Assembly: GCA_003156715.1 (NCBI GenBank)
Contig: PMHO01000053.1
Span: forward strand, 96,938-160,937
Length of the DNA stretch: 64,000 bases
Source: Candidatus Tityobacter terrigena
GTDB taxonomy: Bacteria; Vulcanimicrobiota; Vulcanimicrobiia; Vulcanimicrobiales; Vulcanimicrobiaceae
Direction: 5' to 3'
Under the pieces are notes generated by a model. It saw only the letters and a program-made list of their open reading frames with translations, searched no databases and was not told the DNA's origin. The position numbers and the translations under genes are program-made. Below, in pieces: positions 8,661 to 17,899 of this stretch (the stretch's first letter is position 1; each line of letters begins with the position of its first letter).

Positions 8661-9236
8661 CTACTTGAGCGCTTGCAAAGAGTCTGAAGCGACGGCAGCG
8701 AGAAGGGCTCGAACGAGAGCGCCGATCCGCTCCTCGATCGCATCGTCAAACACCGGCATCAGCGCGTCTTGGAAGCTGCCGTCGGTCAGGAATAAGTTGG
8801 GAAGGATGTCGCGCGCGCCGAGGAAGGTGAGCACCGGCCGAAGTGCATAGTCGAGCGCGAGGTAGTGCGCAAGCGTACCCGCCGTCGCGAGCGGCAGTAC
8901 CGTCTTGTTCGCAAACGAGCCGGGCGGGATCGTGTCGAGCAACGCTTTGAGGACGCCCGTGTACGACGCCTTGTAGATCGGGGTCGCGACGACGATCGCA
9001 CGCGAAAGCGCGACGAACTCTAGGAAGCGCCGAATCGCCGGGCTCTCGGCGTTACCGAACGCGAGCTCCTCGGCGGGAAAGTCGCGCACCGAAACGATGT
9101 CGACGGCTGCGCCCGCCGCAGCCAGCCGCTCGGCCAGCACGCGCACGACGGCCGCCGTCTTCGAAACACGAGACGGGCTGCCGTTGATCATCAAGATGCG
9201 CCCGCTCGGATCGGGTGCGGTTCCGACGAGGCTCAC
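8661..9236 (-). CDS. ssuE: NAD(P)H-dependent FMN reductase, SsuE/MsuE/SfnF type
   Basis: A 191-residue flavodoxin-like reductase. The phosphate-binding loop INGSPSRVSKT is near residue 17. The SsuE-specific elements YKASYTGVLKALLDTIP and AHYLALDYALRPVLTFLGAR follow. It supplies reduced FMN to the two-component monooxygenases encoded beside it. The GTG start at 9236 sits in a 4-base GTGA overlap with the sfnG stop. The open frame upstream of it is arginine- and proline-rich and is the shadow of sfnG. Symbol by family; msuE or sfnF would fit equally well by context. Confidence 0.9.
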   Translation of the reverse strand: MSLVGTAPDPSGRILMINGSPSRVSKTAAVVRVLAERLAAAGAAVDIVSVRDFPAEELAFGNAESPAIRRFLEFVALSRAIVVATPIYKASYTGVLKALLDTIPPGSFANKTVLPLATAGTLAHYLALDYALRPVLTFLGARDILPNLFLTDGSFQDALMPVFDDAIEERIGALVRALLAAVASDSLQALK

Positions 9237-10357
9237 ACTGCGACCGGTTCTGCGTGCGAGCGCGGGGCGGGCTGCGGTGCGTCGAACTGCGGGTCGCGCA
9301 GGCTGGGCAGAGCCCGGACGAGCGGGATGACCTCGCGGCCGAAGGCTTCGATCTCCTCGATGAAGTGAAGGTACGCGGTCAGCACGAGGTCGACGCCGAT
9401 GGCATCGAGCTCCTGGATGCGCTCGGCGATCTGCTGCGGCGTGCCAATGAGGCCGGTCTTGAAGCCGTCGTTGTACTGGACCAAATCCTCGTAGGTGGAC
9501 TGGGCCCACATTCCCTTGCCTTCTTTGCTGCTGCGCCCGGCCTGCATCACCGCTTGGCGAAAACCTTCCACCGCCTCTTCGTCGGCGTTGGCGACGATCT
9601 CGCGCAACTGCTCCGCCGCATCTTCGCGCGTCGGACGGTTGATCACGAAGGCGTTCACGGCGAACTTAACGGTCCGCCCGTTTCTCGCGGCCTCAGCTCG
9701 TACGTCGGCGATCTGTTCCTTGAAGCCCTCGATCGAGTTCCCGTTCATGAAGTACCAGTTGCTGACGCGCCCGGCCATACGCCGCGCCGCGATCGAGTTG
9801 CCGCCTTGAAAGATCTCCGGATGCGGCTTTTGAATAGGCTTGGGCTCGAGCCGGGCCTCATTGATGCTATAGAAGTCGCCCTTGAATGAGAACTCGGGCT
9901 CGGTCCACATCCCGCGCAGAACGCGTATGAACTCTTCGCTGCGCCGGTAGCGTTCGTCGTGCTCGAGCCAGGGAACTCCGTAGTGCGTGAACTCGCCCTT
10001 GAACCAGCCGGAGACGACGTTTAGGTTGACGCGTCCGCCGGAGATGTAGTCGATGCTTGCGATCATCTTCGCGACGACGCCCGGATGCCATAGGCCCGGA
10101 TGCACGGCGGCTATGATCTTCAGGCGCTGGGTGACCGTCGCGAGCGCGGTCGTCGTCACGACGGCCTCGAGCTGCTTCTCTGCGCCGTAACTCGCAATGA
10201 AGCGCGCCTGGGCCAGGGCGTAGTCGAAGCCTGCCTCCTCTGCAGCTCGCGCGAGGCGCGTGTTGTACTCGAAGCTCCAATCGGTCCGTTGGGGCAACTT
10301 GCTGATCACGAGACCACCGGAGACGTTGGGCACCCAATAGGCAAATCGCGTCTTCAT
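9233..10357 (-). CDS. sfnG: Dimethylsulfone monooxygenase SfnG
   Basis: A 374-residue bacterial-luciferase-like monooxygenase. The N-terminus FAYWVPNVSGGLVISK, the segment VSGWFKGEFTHYGVPWLEHD, the phosphate-binding loop EIFQGGNSIAARR and DLVQYNDGFKTGLIGTPQQI are characteristic of SfnG. Known SfnG oxidises dimethylsulfone with FMNH2 and oxygen to methanesulfinate and formaldehyde. It is first in the operon; GAGGAG lies 11 bases before the ATG, and a promoter with an operator-like array lies just upstream (10392-10425). Length is near normal with a short extra C-terminal tail. Confidence 0.95.
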   Translation of the reverse strand: MKTRFAYWVPNVSGGLVISKLPQRTDWSFEYNTRLARAAEEAGFDYALAQARFIASYGAEKQLEAVVTTTALATVTQRLKIIAAVHPGLWHPGVVAKMIASIDYISGGRVNLNVVSGWFKGEFTHYGVPWLEHDERYRRSEEFIRVLRGMWTEPEFSFKGDFYSINEARLEPKPIQKPHPEIFQGGNSIAARRMAGRVSNWYFMNGNSIEGFKEQIADVRAEAARNGRTVKFAVNAFVINRPTREDAAEQLREIVANADEEAVEGFRQAVMQAGRSSKEGKGMWAQSTYEDLVQYNDGFKTGLIGTPQQIAERIQELDAIGVDLVLTAYLHFIEEIEAFGREVIPLVRALPSLRDPQFDAPQPAPRSHAEPVAV

Positions 10358-10391
10358 CGAAACGGAAACTCCTCGGCAGCGTTAACGGGCC

Positions 10392-10425
10392 AAGTATAAA
10401 CAATACTTTCGTACTTTGCAAGTAT
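10392..10425 (-). promoter_or_regulatory. sfnG operon promoter overlapping an AAGTAT half-site array
   Basis: On the minus strand TTGCAA (10421-10416) is followed after exactly 17 bases by TATACT (10398-10393), a good sigma70-type promoter about 35 bases before the sfnG ATG. The same stretch holds four half-sites in two inverted pairs: ATACTT (10425-10420) with AAGTAC (10416-10411), 3 bases apart, and AAGTAT (10408-10403) with ATACTT (10397-10392), 5 bases apart. The layout suits a dimeric repressor blocking RNA polymerase. The ArsR-type gene at the end of the operon is the natural candidate. No sigma54 GG-N10-GC element was seen here. Confidence 0.65.
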
Positions 10426-10642
10426 TTCTTTGGTTGTTCGTGCCGGCTAACGCAGCCCCGTGGTCGTGCCGTCAGGCCCTCTGCGCGCGGCGAAATGAAG
10501 CCCGCCAGCGTAACTCTAGACTTACGCGGGAAGACCGTTTCCGAGCGGACACACTGACACCGGAGGTGAATTGCGATTCGTCTGAATCAAACCGTTCCGA
10601 TGGACGCGAACGGCCCTTCGATCGACGATTCGCCGGTTTGCG
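10426..10642. other. Intergenic stretch, nothing recognised
   Basis: About 217 bases between the sfnG promoter and the end of the GloVer gene. I see no convincing reading frame, RNA gene or strong hairpin here. Confidence 0.5.
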
Positions 10643-11872
10643 TTAGGGCGAGATCTCCCACACGACGCCGTAACCGGTGCCACCGACTTGCGTTGTGCCG
10701 AAGATATCGCCGCGCGTGTCGAAGACCGGGTTACTGAACACGAACCCGCCGTCCGCGCCGCCGGTAAAGTTGTGCAGCGCCGTGTACGTCCAGGTGCTAC
10801 CCGAGCGCCTCAGCTCGAAAACCGATCCTTCGCTATAGGCGCCGTCGCAATGCGTCGTGCCGAAAATAGTTCCCGACCCGTCGATGACGGGCTTGCGGAA
10901 GGGGCCCGAGATGCCCCATCCGGGAACGCTATAAAGCGCGTTGAATGCCCAGCCGCCGCTCGAAGGCGTGAGTTCGAAAATCGTGCCGCCACCCGACGTC
11001 CCGCCGTCCGTTGCGGCGCCGTAAAGGTCGCCCCACCGATCGAAGGTCAAACCGGCATAGGGGACGGCGCCGTCGCCTTGCTCCGCAAAGCTGTGCAGGA
11101 TGGTTTCCGACCAACCCGATCGTGACGGAGTCAACTCGAAGACCGTCCCGTACCCGAAAGACCCTCCCGCGGACGTCGTACCGTACAAGTTACCCGCCGC
11201 GTCGAAAATGACGCCGGCGACCGGGTCTGTGCCGTCACCACTACTGCCGCCGGCGAAGCTGTGCAGGACGGTTTCGTTCCATCCGCGGCCGGAACGAGTC
11301 AACTCGAAAACGGTACCATTTCCGCTTGCGCCGCCAGAGCTCGTCGTACCATAGACATTACCGGCTGCGTCGAAGGTGAGATCGCCGGAAGACGGTTCCG
11401 ATCCAAAGCTGCTATTCGCAAAGCGATAGAGCGATCGTTCTTTGCCGGACTCGCGCTTGGGTGACGCACCAAGATCGAAGACGGTGCCGCCGCCGCCACC
11501 GCCCTGCGACGTCGTTCCGTACAGGCGACCTTGCGGACCAGGCATCAATCGCGCGACGGGTGCGGCCCCGTCTGAGCCGGAAGCAAACGTGTAGAGCAGG
11601 TCGAACGTCCAGCCGGAAGCAGCGCGCTTGAGCTCAAAGGCCGTGCCGTACCCAGCGCCGCCATACTCTGCCGTTCCATAGAGATTTCCTGATTTGTCGA
11701 CGGTCAAGCCGGCAAGGGGATTAGCGCCGTCGCTTCCGCCGGTGAACGTGTGCAAGACGCTGAACGTGTGAAGAACCCCAAAGGTCTGAGCGTCCGCTGC
11801 GATTGCCGGCACGAGTAAGCACGTCAACGACAAACCGGCGGTCGCGATGAACTTCCGTGTACGCTTCCCCAT
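10643..11872 (-). CDS. Secreted GloVer tandem-repeat protein
   Basis: A 409-residue exported protein with a signal peptide (KRTRKF then a hydrophobic core, likely cut after AADA). The rest consists of about seven repeats of the choice-of-anchor GloVer type, each with a GNLYGTT-like strand, a GG and a GTVFEL-like end, separated by LHSFAGGSDGA-like linkers. Variants include LYGTTSQGG, VYGTTSSGG and IFGTTQVGG. Such repeats probably form a beta-propeller-like fold; function is unknown. The ATG at 11872 is chosen because AAGGAG lies 7 bases upstream; the ATG at 11878 is too close to it. No terminator was seen after the stop. Confidence 0.85.
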   Translation of the reverse strand: MGKRTRKFIATAGLSLTCLLVPAIAADAQTFGVLHTFSVLHTFTGGSDGANPLAGLTVDKSGNLYGTAEYGGAGYGTAFELKRAASGWTFDLLYTFASGSDGAAPVARLMPGPQGRLYGTTSQGGGGGGTVFDLGASPKRESGKERSLYRFANSSFGSEPSSGDLTFDAAGNVYGTTSSGGASGNGTVFELTRSGRGWNETVLHSFAGGSSGDGTDPVAGVIFDAAGNLYGTTSAGGSFGYGTVFELTPSRSGWSETILHSFAEQGDGAVPYAGLTFDRWGDLYGAATDGGTSGGGTIFELTPSSGGWAFNALYSVPGWGISGPFRKPVIDGSGTIFGTTHCDGAYSEGSVFELRRSGSTWTYTALHNFTGGADGGFVFSNPVFDTRGDIFGTTQVGGTGYGVVWEISP

Positions 11873-12101
11873 GGTCATGCTCCTTAGTCGAACGCTCGGA
11901 GGCGTGGTCCTTACGACGCGCCCTACCCTGCGCCCCTGAGGGACTTCGCCGAGCGCAGCAATGTGGCATCCGTCACAGCAGCCCATTTCGCACGCAGGCG
12001 GCCATTTTACGTCCCCGCGGTGGCCGGGCCGTCCCGGAAGAAAGGGCGGGGGCTGAAACCTGGGCCTGCGCCGGCCCGTAGCTCGCGCAGGAGGTCGATG
12101 G

Positions 12102-12689
12102 ATGGACGCTGCTGCCGACTATGCCGCCGCCAAGGCGATGATGACCCGCCCCCTTCCTGCGTACGTTTCATTTGCGGTGCGTTCGCACGTGAAGTTCGAC
12201 GCAATCGTGCGCGACGAAACGAGCCAGGTCGTCGTACGGACGCAAGACGGCGTCGTGGTCAAAGGCAAAGTGCCGGAATCGCCTCCAAATGGGATTCAGA
12301 TCGGCGACGAACGCGACTCGGGTATGGAACCCGTCAAGCACCCTGCGTTCAAGGCAGACTGCTACGAGGCGACGGGAGCGCGGATGCAAGCCTACCACGG
12401 GGCGGAACGCGAGGCGATCGCTTTGCGTACCGTGTGCTCGAGGAAGAAGGGCGACCAGGACTTCGATACGCTCTACGTTGATTCGTTCACGCACGAACCG
12501 ATCGCCGCCGTCGGAGCCGACGACGACGGCCACGTCGCCGTCCAGCTCGTTCAGCAGTTTACCCGGGTCCAGGACCACGCGTTGCCGTCGTCGCTCTACG
12601 TCCGCATTCACGGCAGCGGTCTGATGTTCTGGCTCGACTTGCTCGTCGATCAGCACTACGACGACTATCGGTTCAGCGCCGTGCCGTAA
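12102..12689 (+). CDS. LolA-like hypothetical protein without signal peptide
   Basis: A 195-residue protein of unknown function. Its opening (DAAADYAAAKAMMTRPLPAYVSF) looks like the mature N-terminus of exported outer-membrane-lipoprotein-sorting-like proteins, and alternating beta strands follow (HVKFDAIVRDE, VVVRTQDGVVV, DTLYVDSFTHEPIAAV). AGGAGG lies exactly 7 bases before the ATG, which fixes this start, yet no signal peptide precedes the domain. It is therefore either cytoplasmic or has lost its leader. It stands alone between the GloVer gene and the lectin gene. The LolA resemblance is by pattern only. Confidence 0.7.
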   Translation: MDAAADYAAAKAMMTRPLPAYVSFAVRSHVKFDAIVRDETSQVVVRTQDGVVVKGKVPESPPNGIQIGDERDSGMEPVKHPAFKADCYEATGARMQAYHGAEREAIALRTVCSRKKGDQDFDTLYVDSFTHEPIAAVGADDDGHVAVQLVQQFTRVQDHALPSSLYVRIHGSGLMFWLDLLVDQHYDDYRFSAVP

Positions 12690-12766
12690 GCGACAGCAGA
12701 CCGCGAGGAGTCGCCGAGCGGTATTCCCGAGGTCGAGTCGAACCGTCGCCCCGGCGGGGTAAGCCC

Positions 12767-12878
12767 AGAATTGGGTTCGTGCCCCCCCGACCTGGTGCTT
12801 TTTTAGCACCGGGTCGTCGCATTATCTCGCCCGAGCGGCGGGCGGAGACGCAAAAACTATGAGAACGAACCCAATTCT
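12767..12878. repeat. 14-base perfect inverted repeat spanning the lectin gene start
   Basis: AGAATTGGGTTCGT at 12767-12780 is the exact reverse complement of ACGAACCCAATTCT at 12865-12878. The arms are 84 bases apart and enclose a separate hairpin (12789-12815). The right arm starts six bases into the lectin coding region, so in the transcript the pairing would close around the start codon at 12859. It could be a translational control element or a remnant of a small mobile element. Confidence 0.7.
12789..12815 (+). other. Strong hairpin with U-rich loop
   Basis: GACCTGGTGC and GCACCGGGTC form a 10-pair stem (one G-U wobble) closed by a TTTTTTA loop. It sits inside the longer inverted repeat. 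No T-run follows the right arm, so it is not a classic terminator for the gene ending at 12689. Confidence 0.5.
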
Positions 12879-15017
12879 TGTCGGCGTGCTGGGCGTAATA
12901 GCTGGGGCTGGGCTCGTGGCCGGCGGCGTCTCTGGAGCATTCGGATCCGCGACGCGCGGCCAATCCGCCCTGCAAGGGGTGCCGCGGCCGGCGCCTACGG
13001 GCGGTCCTGCCCTTCTGACCACGCGGCGCGCCACCCCGAAAGGCCGCGTCGCAAGGCCGTTGGCGGGGACGACGCTCCTCGAGGAATCCTTTGCCGGCTC
13101 GAGCACGAGCGCCGGCGCTTGGTCCGCGGCAAGCGATGCATGCCTGACGGCGGGTACCGCCTCGACGCCCTCCACATCGATACCGGCGTGCGGCAAAAGT
13201 TATCCGCAGGATCCGTCCGGTCAAGGCGCGCTGCAGTTGGCAACCAATTCCGGCTATCACGTTGGGATGGTTGTCTACCAAACGCCCCTTTCCACGGCGA
13301 ACGGCCTTGTGATCACCTTCAACCAATTCGCTTTCAGCGGCAGCGACGCCGACGGTATGACCGTGTTCTTGTCCGATGCGTCGCAAGCGATCCCCACCAC
13401 GCCAGGGGGTGTGGGCGGATCCTTGGGATACGCCAACGGGGGTCCCAACGGGCCTGGAAGCAGGTGCCCGGCATAGCGAACGGATACGCCGGAGTCGGTT
13501 TGGACGACTTCGGCGACTATAGTCAGAATACCGACGGGCGCAATGGCGGGCCCGGCAAAGTTGCCGACACCGTCGCGGTTCGCGGCTCGTCCTCGACGCA
13601 ATGGTATTACTTGGGCGGCGCGACCAATGGGTCAGGCCAACCGGCGAGCCTGCCGTTCGATCTCTGGACGAACGCCTCAAGCCGCCCAAGCCAAGGGCCT
13701 ACGGTGACGGTTACGCTAACGCCGCAGGGAACGCTCAGTGTCGCGATCGACGATAATACCGGGAGCGGCTCCGTCACCTATTACACGCAGTCGATCGTGG
13801 GAGTCAATGGCGAACCGGCGGTCCCCGCAAACGTGTACCTCGGTTTCACGACCGCCAACGGCGGCGCAACGGCTTACCACCAGATCAACGATCTCACCGT
13901 AGCGACGCAAGCGCCGCCCGGTCCGTACCCGTATCCGTTCGTGGACGGCGACCAATTCAATTACTCGTACAGCGACGATACGGTCACGACCGGTTCTTCT
14001 TCGAGTTCGACTCCGGTTTACACGTCCCTCACGGGGACCGAGACGACGACCATCGGCAACAACGCCACGTTTAAGGGAAAGGCGAGCACTGAGGTCACCA
14101 ACGTTCTCGAGACGAGTAAGAAGGCCGGCGGCGTGGTCCGATCCCAGACGGTGACCGCCGACGCGTACGAGGCGTTCGTCTCAACGGGTCGATCGGCGTT
14201 CAACTACGACGAGTACGGAAACGATCAATCGACGACGGTGACGACGAACGGGAAAATACGAACGACCACGTCGAACGAGACGAACCACGGGCCGAAGGTT
14301 CTTGACGAACTGCCCGAGACCGCGGGGCAAGAATGGCGAGAGCAGGGCGGCTTCTCCAATAGCGACTCGTCGCAGATCTCCAGAAACGGCAAGGTGACGA
14401 GCGAATCAAACGGCACGTACGCGCGCAAAGCCGACGGTCAGTATATGTCTTCGGTCACAACGTCGGCTGGGAAGTCGAGTGTAACCGACAAGCGGGTGCA
14501 AAAAAGCGACGGCAGCGGCACGGACACGAACAGTGGCACCGGGTCCACCGGAGGCACGACGACGTTCGGCCTTCCCGCGCCGATCGGGAGCAGCTACTAC
14601 ATCCCGGTCACGCACCAGCCCGCGGGAGGCTCGGCAACGACAACCCAGGTGCCGGACTGGTATCCGGGCAATGGACCCATTCCCACACTTTTCACGAACG
14701 TGGCGACGGATCTTGGGCCCGCAGCGATCCCTGGATCGTGCCCCAACAATGCCGGCTCGACGGCGCAGGACCTCAACGACGTTGCGGCCTTCTTGGACGT
14801 AATCGCGGGTACGTACACGCAAGAGACGACCGACACGTACGTCATTTACGGGGAGGGCGTCGTGTGCATCGTCGACCAAACGACGACGACCTCATACGAC
14901 AATCTCAGCACCGGCAAGCTCCTCTCGACGGTACAGGGCACCCAAGTGACGTCACTGACCAGCGAGACGCTCTACGGGTCCTCAAGTTCCGCACGAAGGC
15001 ACAAAGGCCGCAGCTAG
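12859..15017 (+). pseudogene. Lectin-domain surface protein gene interrupted by a frameshift
   Basis: Two overlapping frames make one protein of about 718 residues. The first (12859-13476) starts with a hydrophobic leader (ILVGVLGVIAGAGLVAGG) and enters an L-type lectin-like beta-sandwich: VITFNQFAFSGSDADGMTVF, then GGSLGYANG. It stops at a TAG at 13474. The second frame continues the same domain with NGYAGVGLDDFGDYS and runs to 15017, ending in a Ser/Thr/Gly-rich region. The join needs a minus-one shift, or one added base, between about 13438 and 13476; a run of five G at 13438-13442 is a likely site. It could be a sequencing error, a true mutation, or phase variation. The start follows a weak GGAG site. 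Confidence 0.75.
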
Positions 15018-15071
15018 ACGCTCGCCGCGATCCCGATAGGGCTTTTCAATCTCGACGAACGATAACGCCGT

Positions 15072-17753
15072 ATGACGTTCCGCGTTCCTCATCTCGTTGC
15101 CATCCTCGCGCTCGCCGCTTCGCTGCGCGCGACCGGCTTGGCTGCCCCCACAACCCAGGACGACGTACTCAAGGCGACCCTCGCCAACGGCCTGCGCGTA
15201 ATCGTCGTGCGCAATACGCTGGCGCCGGTCGTATCGACGGACCTCGCGTACCTCGTCGGCTCGCGCGACGATCCGCCGAACTTCCAAGGAATGGCGCACG
15301 CGCAAGAGCACATGATGTTTCGCGGCACGCGGAACCTCAGTACGAGCCAACTCGGGACGATTGCGACCGCGCTCGGGGGAAACTTCAACGCGGAAACTTC
15401 CGACACGCTCACGCAGTTCGAGTTCACCGTCCCCGCCTCCGATATCGGCGCGGTTTTCCGAATCGAGTCGGATCGAATGCGCGACATTCTCGACGATCAA
15501 TCCCAGTGGGAGAACGAGCGGGGCGCCATCGAGCAGGAAGTGTTACGTGATGAAGCGGCGCCGGGCGGCGATTTCTTCCGCGACGCGCAGGCATTCGCGT
15601 TCGCCGGCACGCCGTACGCTCGCCAGGGCGTCGGCACGATCGCGGCGTTCAATCGCCTGACCGGGCCTGAGCTCAAGCGATTCTACGAGCGTTGGTACGC
15701 GCCCAATAACGCCGTGCTCGTCATCGCCGGCGACGTCGATAAGGAGGCCGTGCTGGCTCAGGTTCGCGCTTCCTTCGAAAACATACCGAAGCGCGCGATT
15801 CCGGCGCATTCCGTCGCGCATTTCGAACCGCTCGAGCGAAAGGTCATTCGCCGCCCGAGCACGCTCACATATCCGCTCGCAGCACTCGCGTTCCGTTTTC
15901 CCGGCGTCAACAGCCCGGATTTCCTCTCGGCCTACCTTCTTCAGCAAGTGCTCGGCTCGCAGCGTGGTCCACTGCAGGCGCTCGTCGATTCCGGCGAGGC
16001 GCTCGACGCCGAATGGGTTTCGGACGCCTACTTCCCCGAGGGCCAACTTTGCATGGCAACCGCGGCCCTCGCACCGAGCGTAAGCCCCTTCGAGATGAGC
16101 GCGCGCCTGGAAGCGGTGCTGCGCAGCCTGGCCACGAGCGGCGTGCCCGCGGAGCTCTTCGAAACCACGAAGCGCCAAGCCATCGTTAGCCAGGAATTTG
16201 GCCGCAACTCGATATCGTCGCTCGCTTCCGACTGGGCGACGACGATCGCCCTCGACGACGAGCCGTCGATCGCGCGCGAGCAAGAACTCCTTGCCGGCGT
16301 CACGCTTGCCGACGTCGATCGGGCGGCAAAACGATACCTAGATATCAATCACGCGGTCGTCGGAGCTTTGACGCCGTCGGCAAACGCCTCGCAGAGCGCG
16401 CCGCCGGCGCCCGCGCCAAGGGGGCCTGAAAAGCCGCTGGACGTCCAGGGCGCAGCGACGAAGTTGCCGCCCTGGGGGGATGCGCTCGTCGATAACGTCG
16501 CCCTTCCGCCGCCGGCCGAGGCTGCGCCCACGCGCACGAAGCTCGGCAACGGAATCACGCTGATCGTGCGCCCCGCGCAGATCTCCAACACCGTTCTCGC
16601 TTACGGCAGCGTGCACACGAGCGCTTCCGTGCAGGAGCCGGCGGGCAAGGAAGGCGTTTCGATCGTCCTCAACGACATGTTCGCGTACGGTACGCAATTT
16701 CGGGATCGCCGGACGTTTCAGCGCGCGCAAGACGATCTCGACACGCAGCTCGGCGGGGGATTCCAGTTCGGGATGCAGACGACGTCGGCGTCGTTCGATC
16801 GCGCCGTCGCCCTGCTGGCCGAAGAAGAACTCCACCCGCGCTTCGATGCACAAACCTTCGAGGCGGCGCGCCGCCGCGCGCTCGGGGAGTTGGAAACGTC
16901 CCTCAACGGCACCGGCACGATCGCCCACATCCAGTTAGCGCGCAAATTGCTGCCGGCCGACGATCCGGAATTGCGCCGCCCAACGCCGGATACGATCCAG
17001 GGACTGACGCTCGACGACGTGCGCGCCTACTACGCGAAGGCCTTTCGCCCCGATCTTACGACGATCGTCGTCGTAGGCAACGTCACGCCCGACGCGGCGA
17101 AGCCGGCGATCGAGCACGCATTCGGCGCATGGGAGAGCACCGGCACGGCGCCGTCGCTCGACCTGCCTGCGGTTCCCCTGAACGCGCCGGGCGAGGTCCG
17201 TCTCACGGTGCCGGCACTCATCCAAGACAGCGTCACGCTGGCCGAGCTCATCTCGCTCGACCGCTCGTCGCCGCAATACGCCGCGATGCAGCTCGGCAAC
17301 ACGATCTTTGGCGGCGGGGCGCTGGGAGCAGAACAAAGCCGGCTGTTTCGCGATATCCGGCAAAATGCCGGACTCGTCTACACGATCTCGTCCGACCTCT
17401 CCGTCGGGAAAGCGCGTTCGCAGCTTTCAATCGACTTCGCCTCGTCGCCGGCGAACCGGGAGCATATCACGAGCCTGATCGACGCCGAGATCGCGCGCAT
17501 GCAAACCGAGCCCGTCGGCGATTTCGAGCTGTCGCTAGCGAAGGCAGCCGTCGTTCGGCGCACCGAAATCGACGTCTCGTCGCTCGCGTCGATCGGCCAG
17601 TCGCTGCTCGACGACGCGCAAGAGGGCTACCCGCTCGACCAAGACCGCCTGGACGCGCAGGCGATCATCGCAACCTCAGCACAGGCGGTAAAGGAGGCGT
17701 TCGCTTCGTTCATACGCCCCGCGAGCTTCGTCCAACTCGTAGTAGGCCCGTAG
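15072..17753 (+). CDS. M16-family zinc peptidase, secreted, two-domain
   Basis: An 893-residue insulinase-type metallopeptidase with an N-terminal signal peptide (VAILALAASLRATGLAA). The inverted zinc motif HAQEH lies at residues 76-80, and the third ligand is probably Glu156 in ENERGAIEQEV, so the first M16 domain looks active. A second, non-catalytic M16 repeat starts near residue 490 (LGNGITLIVRP) and ends with RLFRDIRQNAGLVYTISS, the substrate-clamping R/Y element. Members degrade peptides in the periplasm. It starts 54 bases after the lectin gene on the same strand; no clear ribosome-binding site precedes the ATG. Confidence 0.9.
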   Translation: MTFRVPHLVAILALAASLRATGLAAPTTQDDVLKATLANGLRVIVVRNTLAPVVSTDLAYLVGSRDDPPNFQGMAHAQEHMMFRGTRNLSTSQLGTIATALGGNFNAETSDTLTQFEFTVPASDIGAVFRIESDRMRDILDDQSQWENERGAIEQEVLRDEAAPGGDFFRDAQAFAFAGTPYARQGVGTIAAFNRLTGPELKRFYERWYAPNNAVLVIAGDVDKEAVLAQVRASFENIPKRAIPAHSVAHFEPLERKVIRRPSTLTYPLAALAFRFPGVNSPDFLSAYLLQQVLGSQRGPLQALVDSGEALDAEWVSDAYFPEGQLCMATAALAPSVSPFEMSARLEAVLRSLATSGVPAELFETTKRQAIVSQEFGRNSISSLASDWATTIALDDEPSIAREQELLAGVTLADVDRAAKRYLDINHAVVGALTPSANASQSAPPAPAPRGPEKPLDVQGAATKLPPWGDALVDNVALPPPAEAAPTRTKLGNGITLIVRPAQISNTVLAYGSVHTSASVQEPAGKEGVSIVLNDMFAYGTQFRDRRTFQRAQDDLDTQLGGGFQFGMQTTSASFDRAVALLAEEELHPRFDAQTFEAARRRALGELETSLNGTGTIAHIQLARKLLPADDPELRRPTPDTIQGLTLDDVRAYYAKAFRPDLTTIVVVGNVTPDAAKPAIEHAFGAWESTGTAPSLDLPAVPLNAPGEVRLTVPALIQDSVTLAELISLDRSSPQYAAMQLGNTIFGGGALGAEQSRLFRDIRQNAGLVYTISSDLSVGKARSQLSIDFASSPANREHITSLIDAEIARMQTEPVGDFELSLAKAAVVRRTEIDVSSLASIGQSLLDDAQEGYPLDQDRLDAQAIIATSAQAVKEAFASFIRPASFVQLVVGP

Positions 17754-17899
17754 CGATCGGAGTCCGGCCTACGCAACGGGGCAAGCCGAAGCGATCGCCA
17801 GATTCAGCCTCGACCCGCCGAGACTTGGCAGGGTATTAGACTAAGGCAAGCGATACGTAAAGGAGATGACTACCGCCGAATGACTCGGGGGGAGATAGG

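Noticed and set aside
17754..17899. A five-codon upstream reading frame (ATG at 17866) before the 17900 gene
   Set aside because: The AAGGAG touches the ATG with no spacing, so translation is unlikely.
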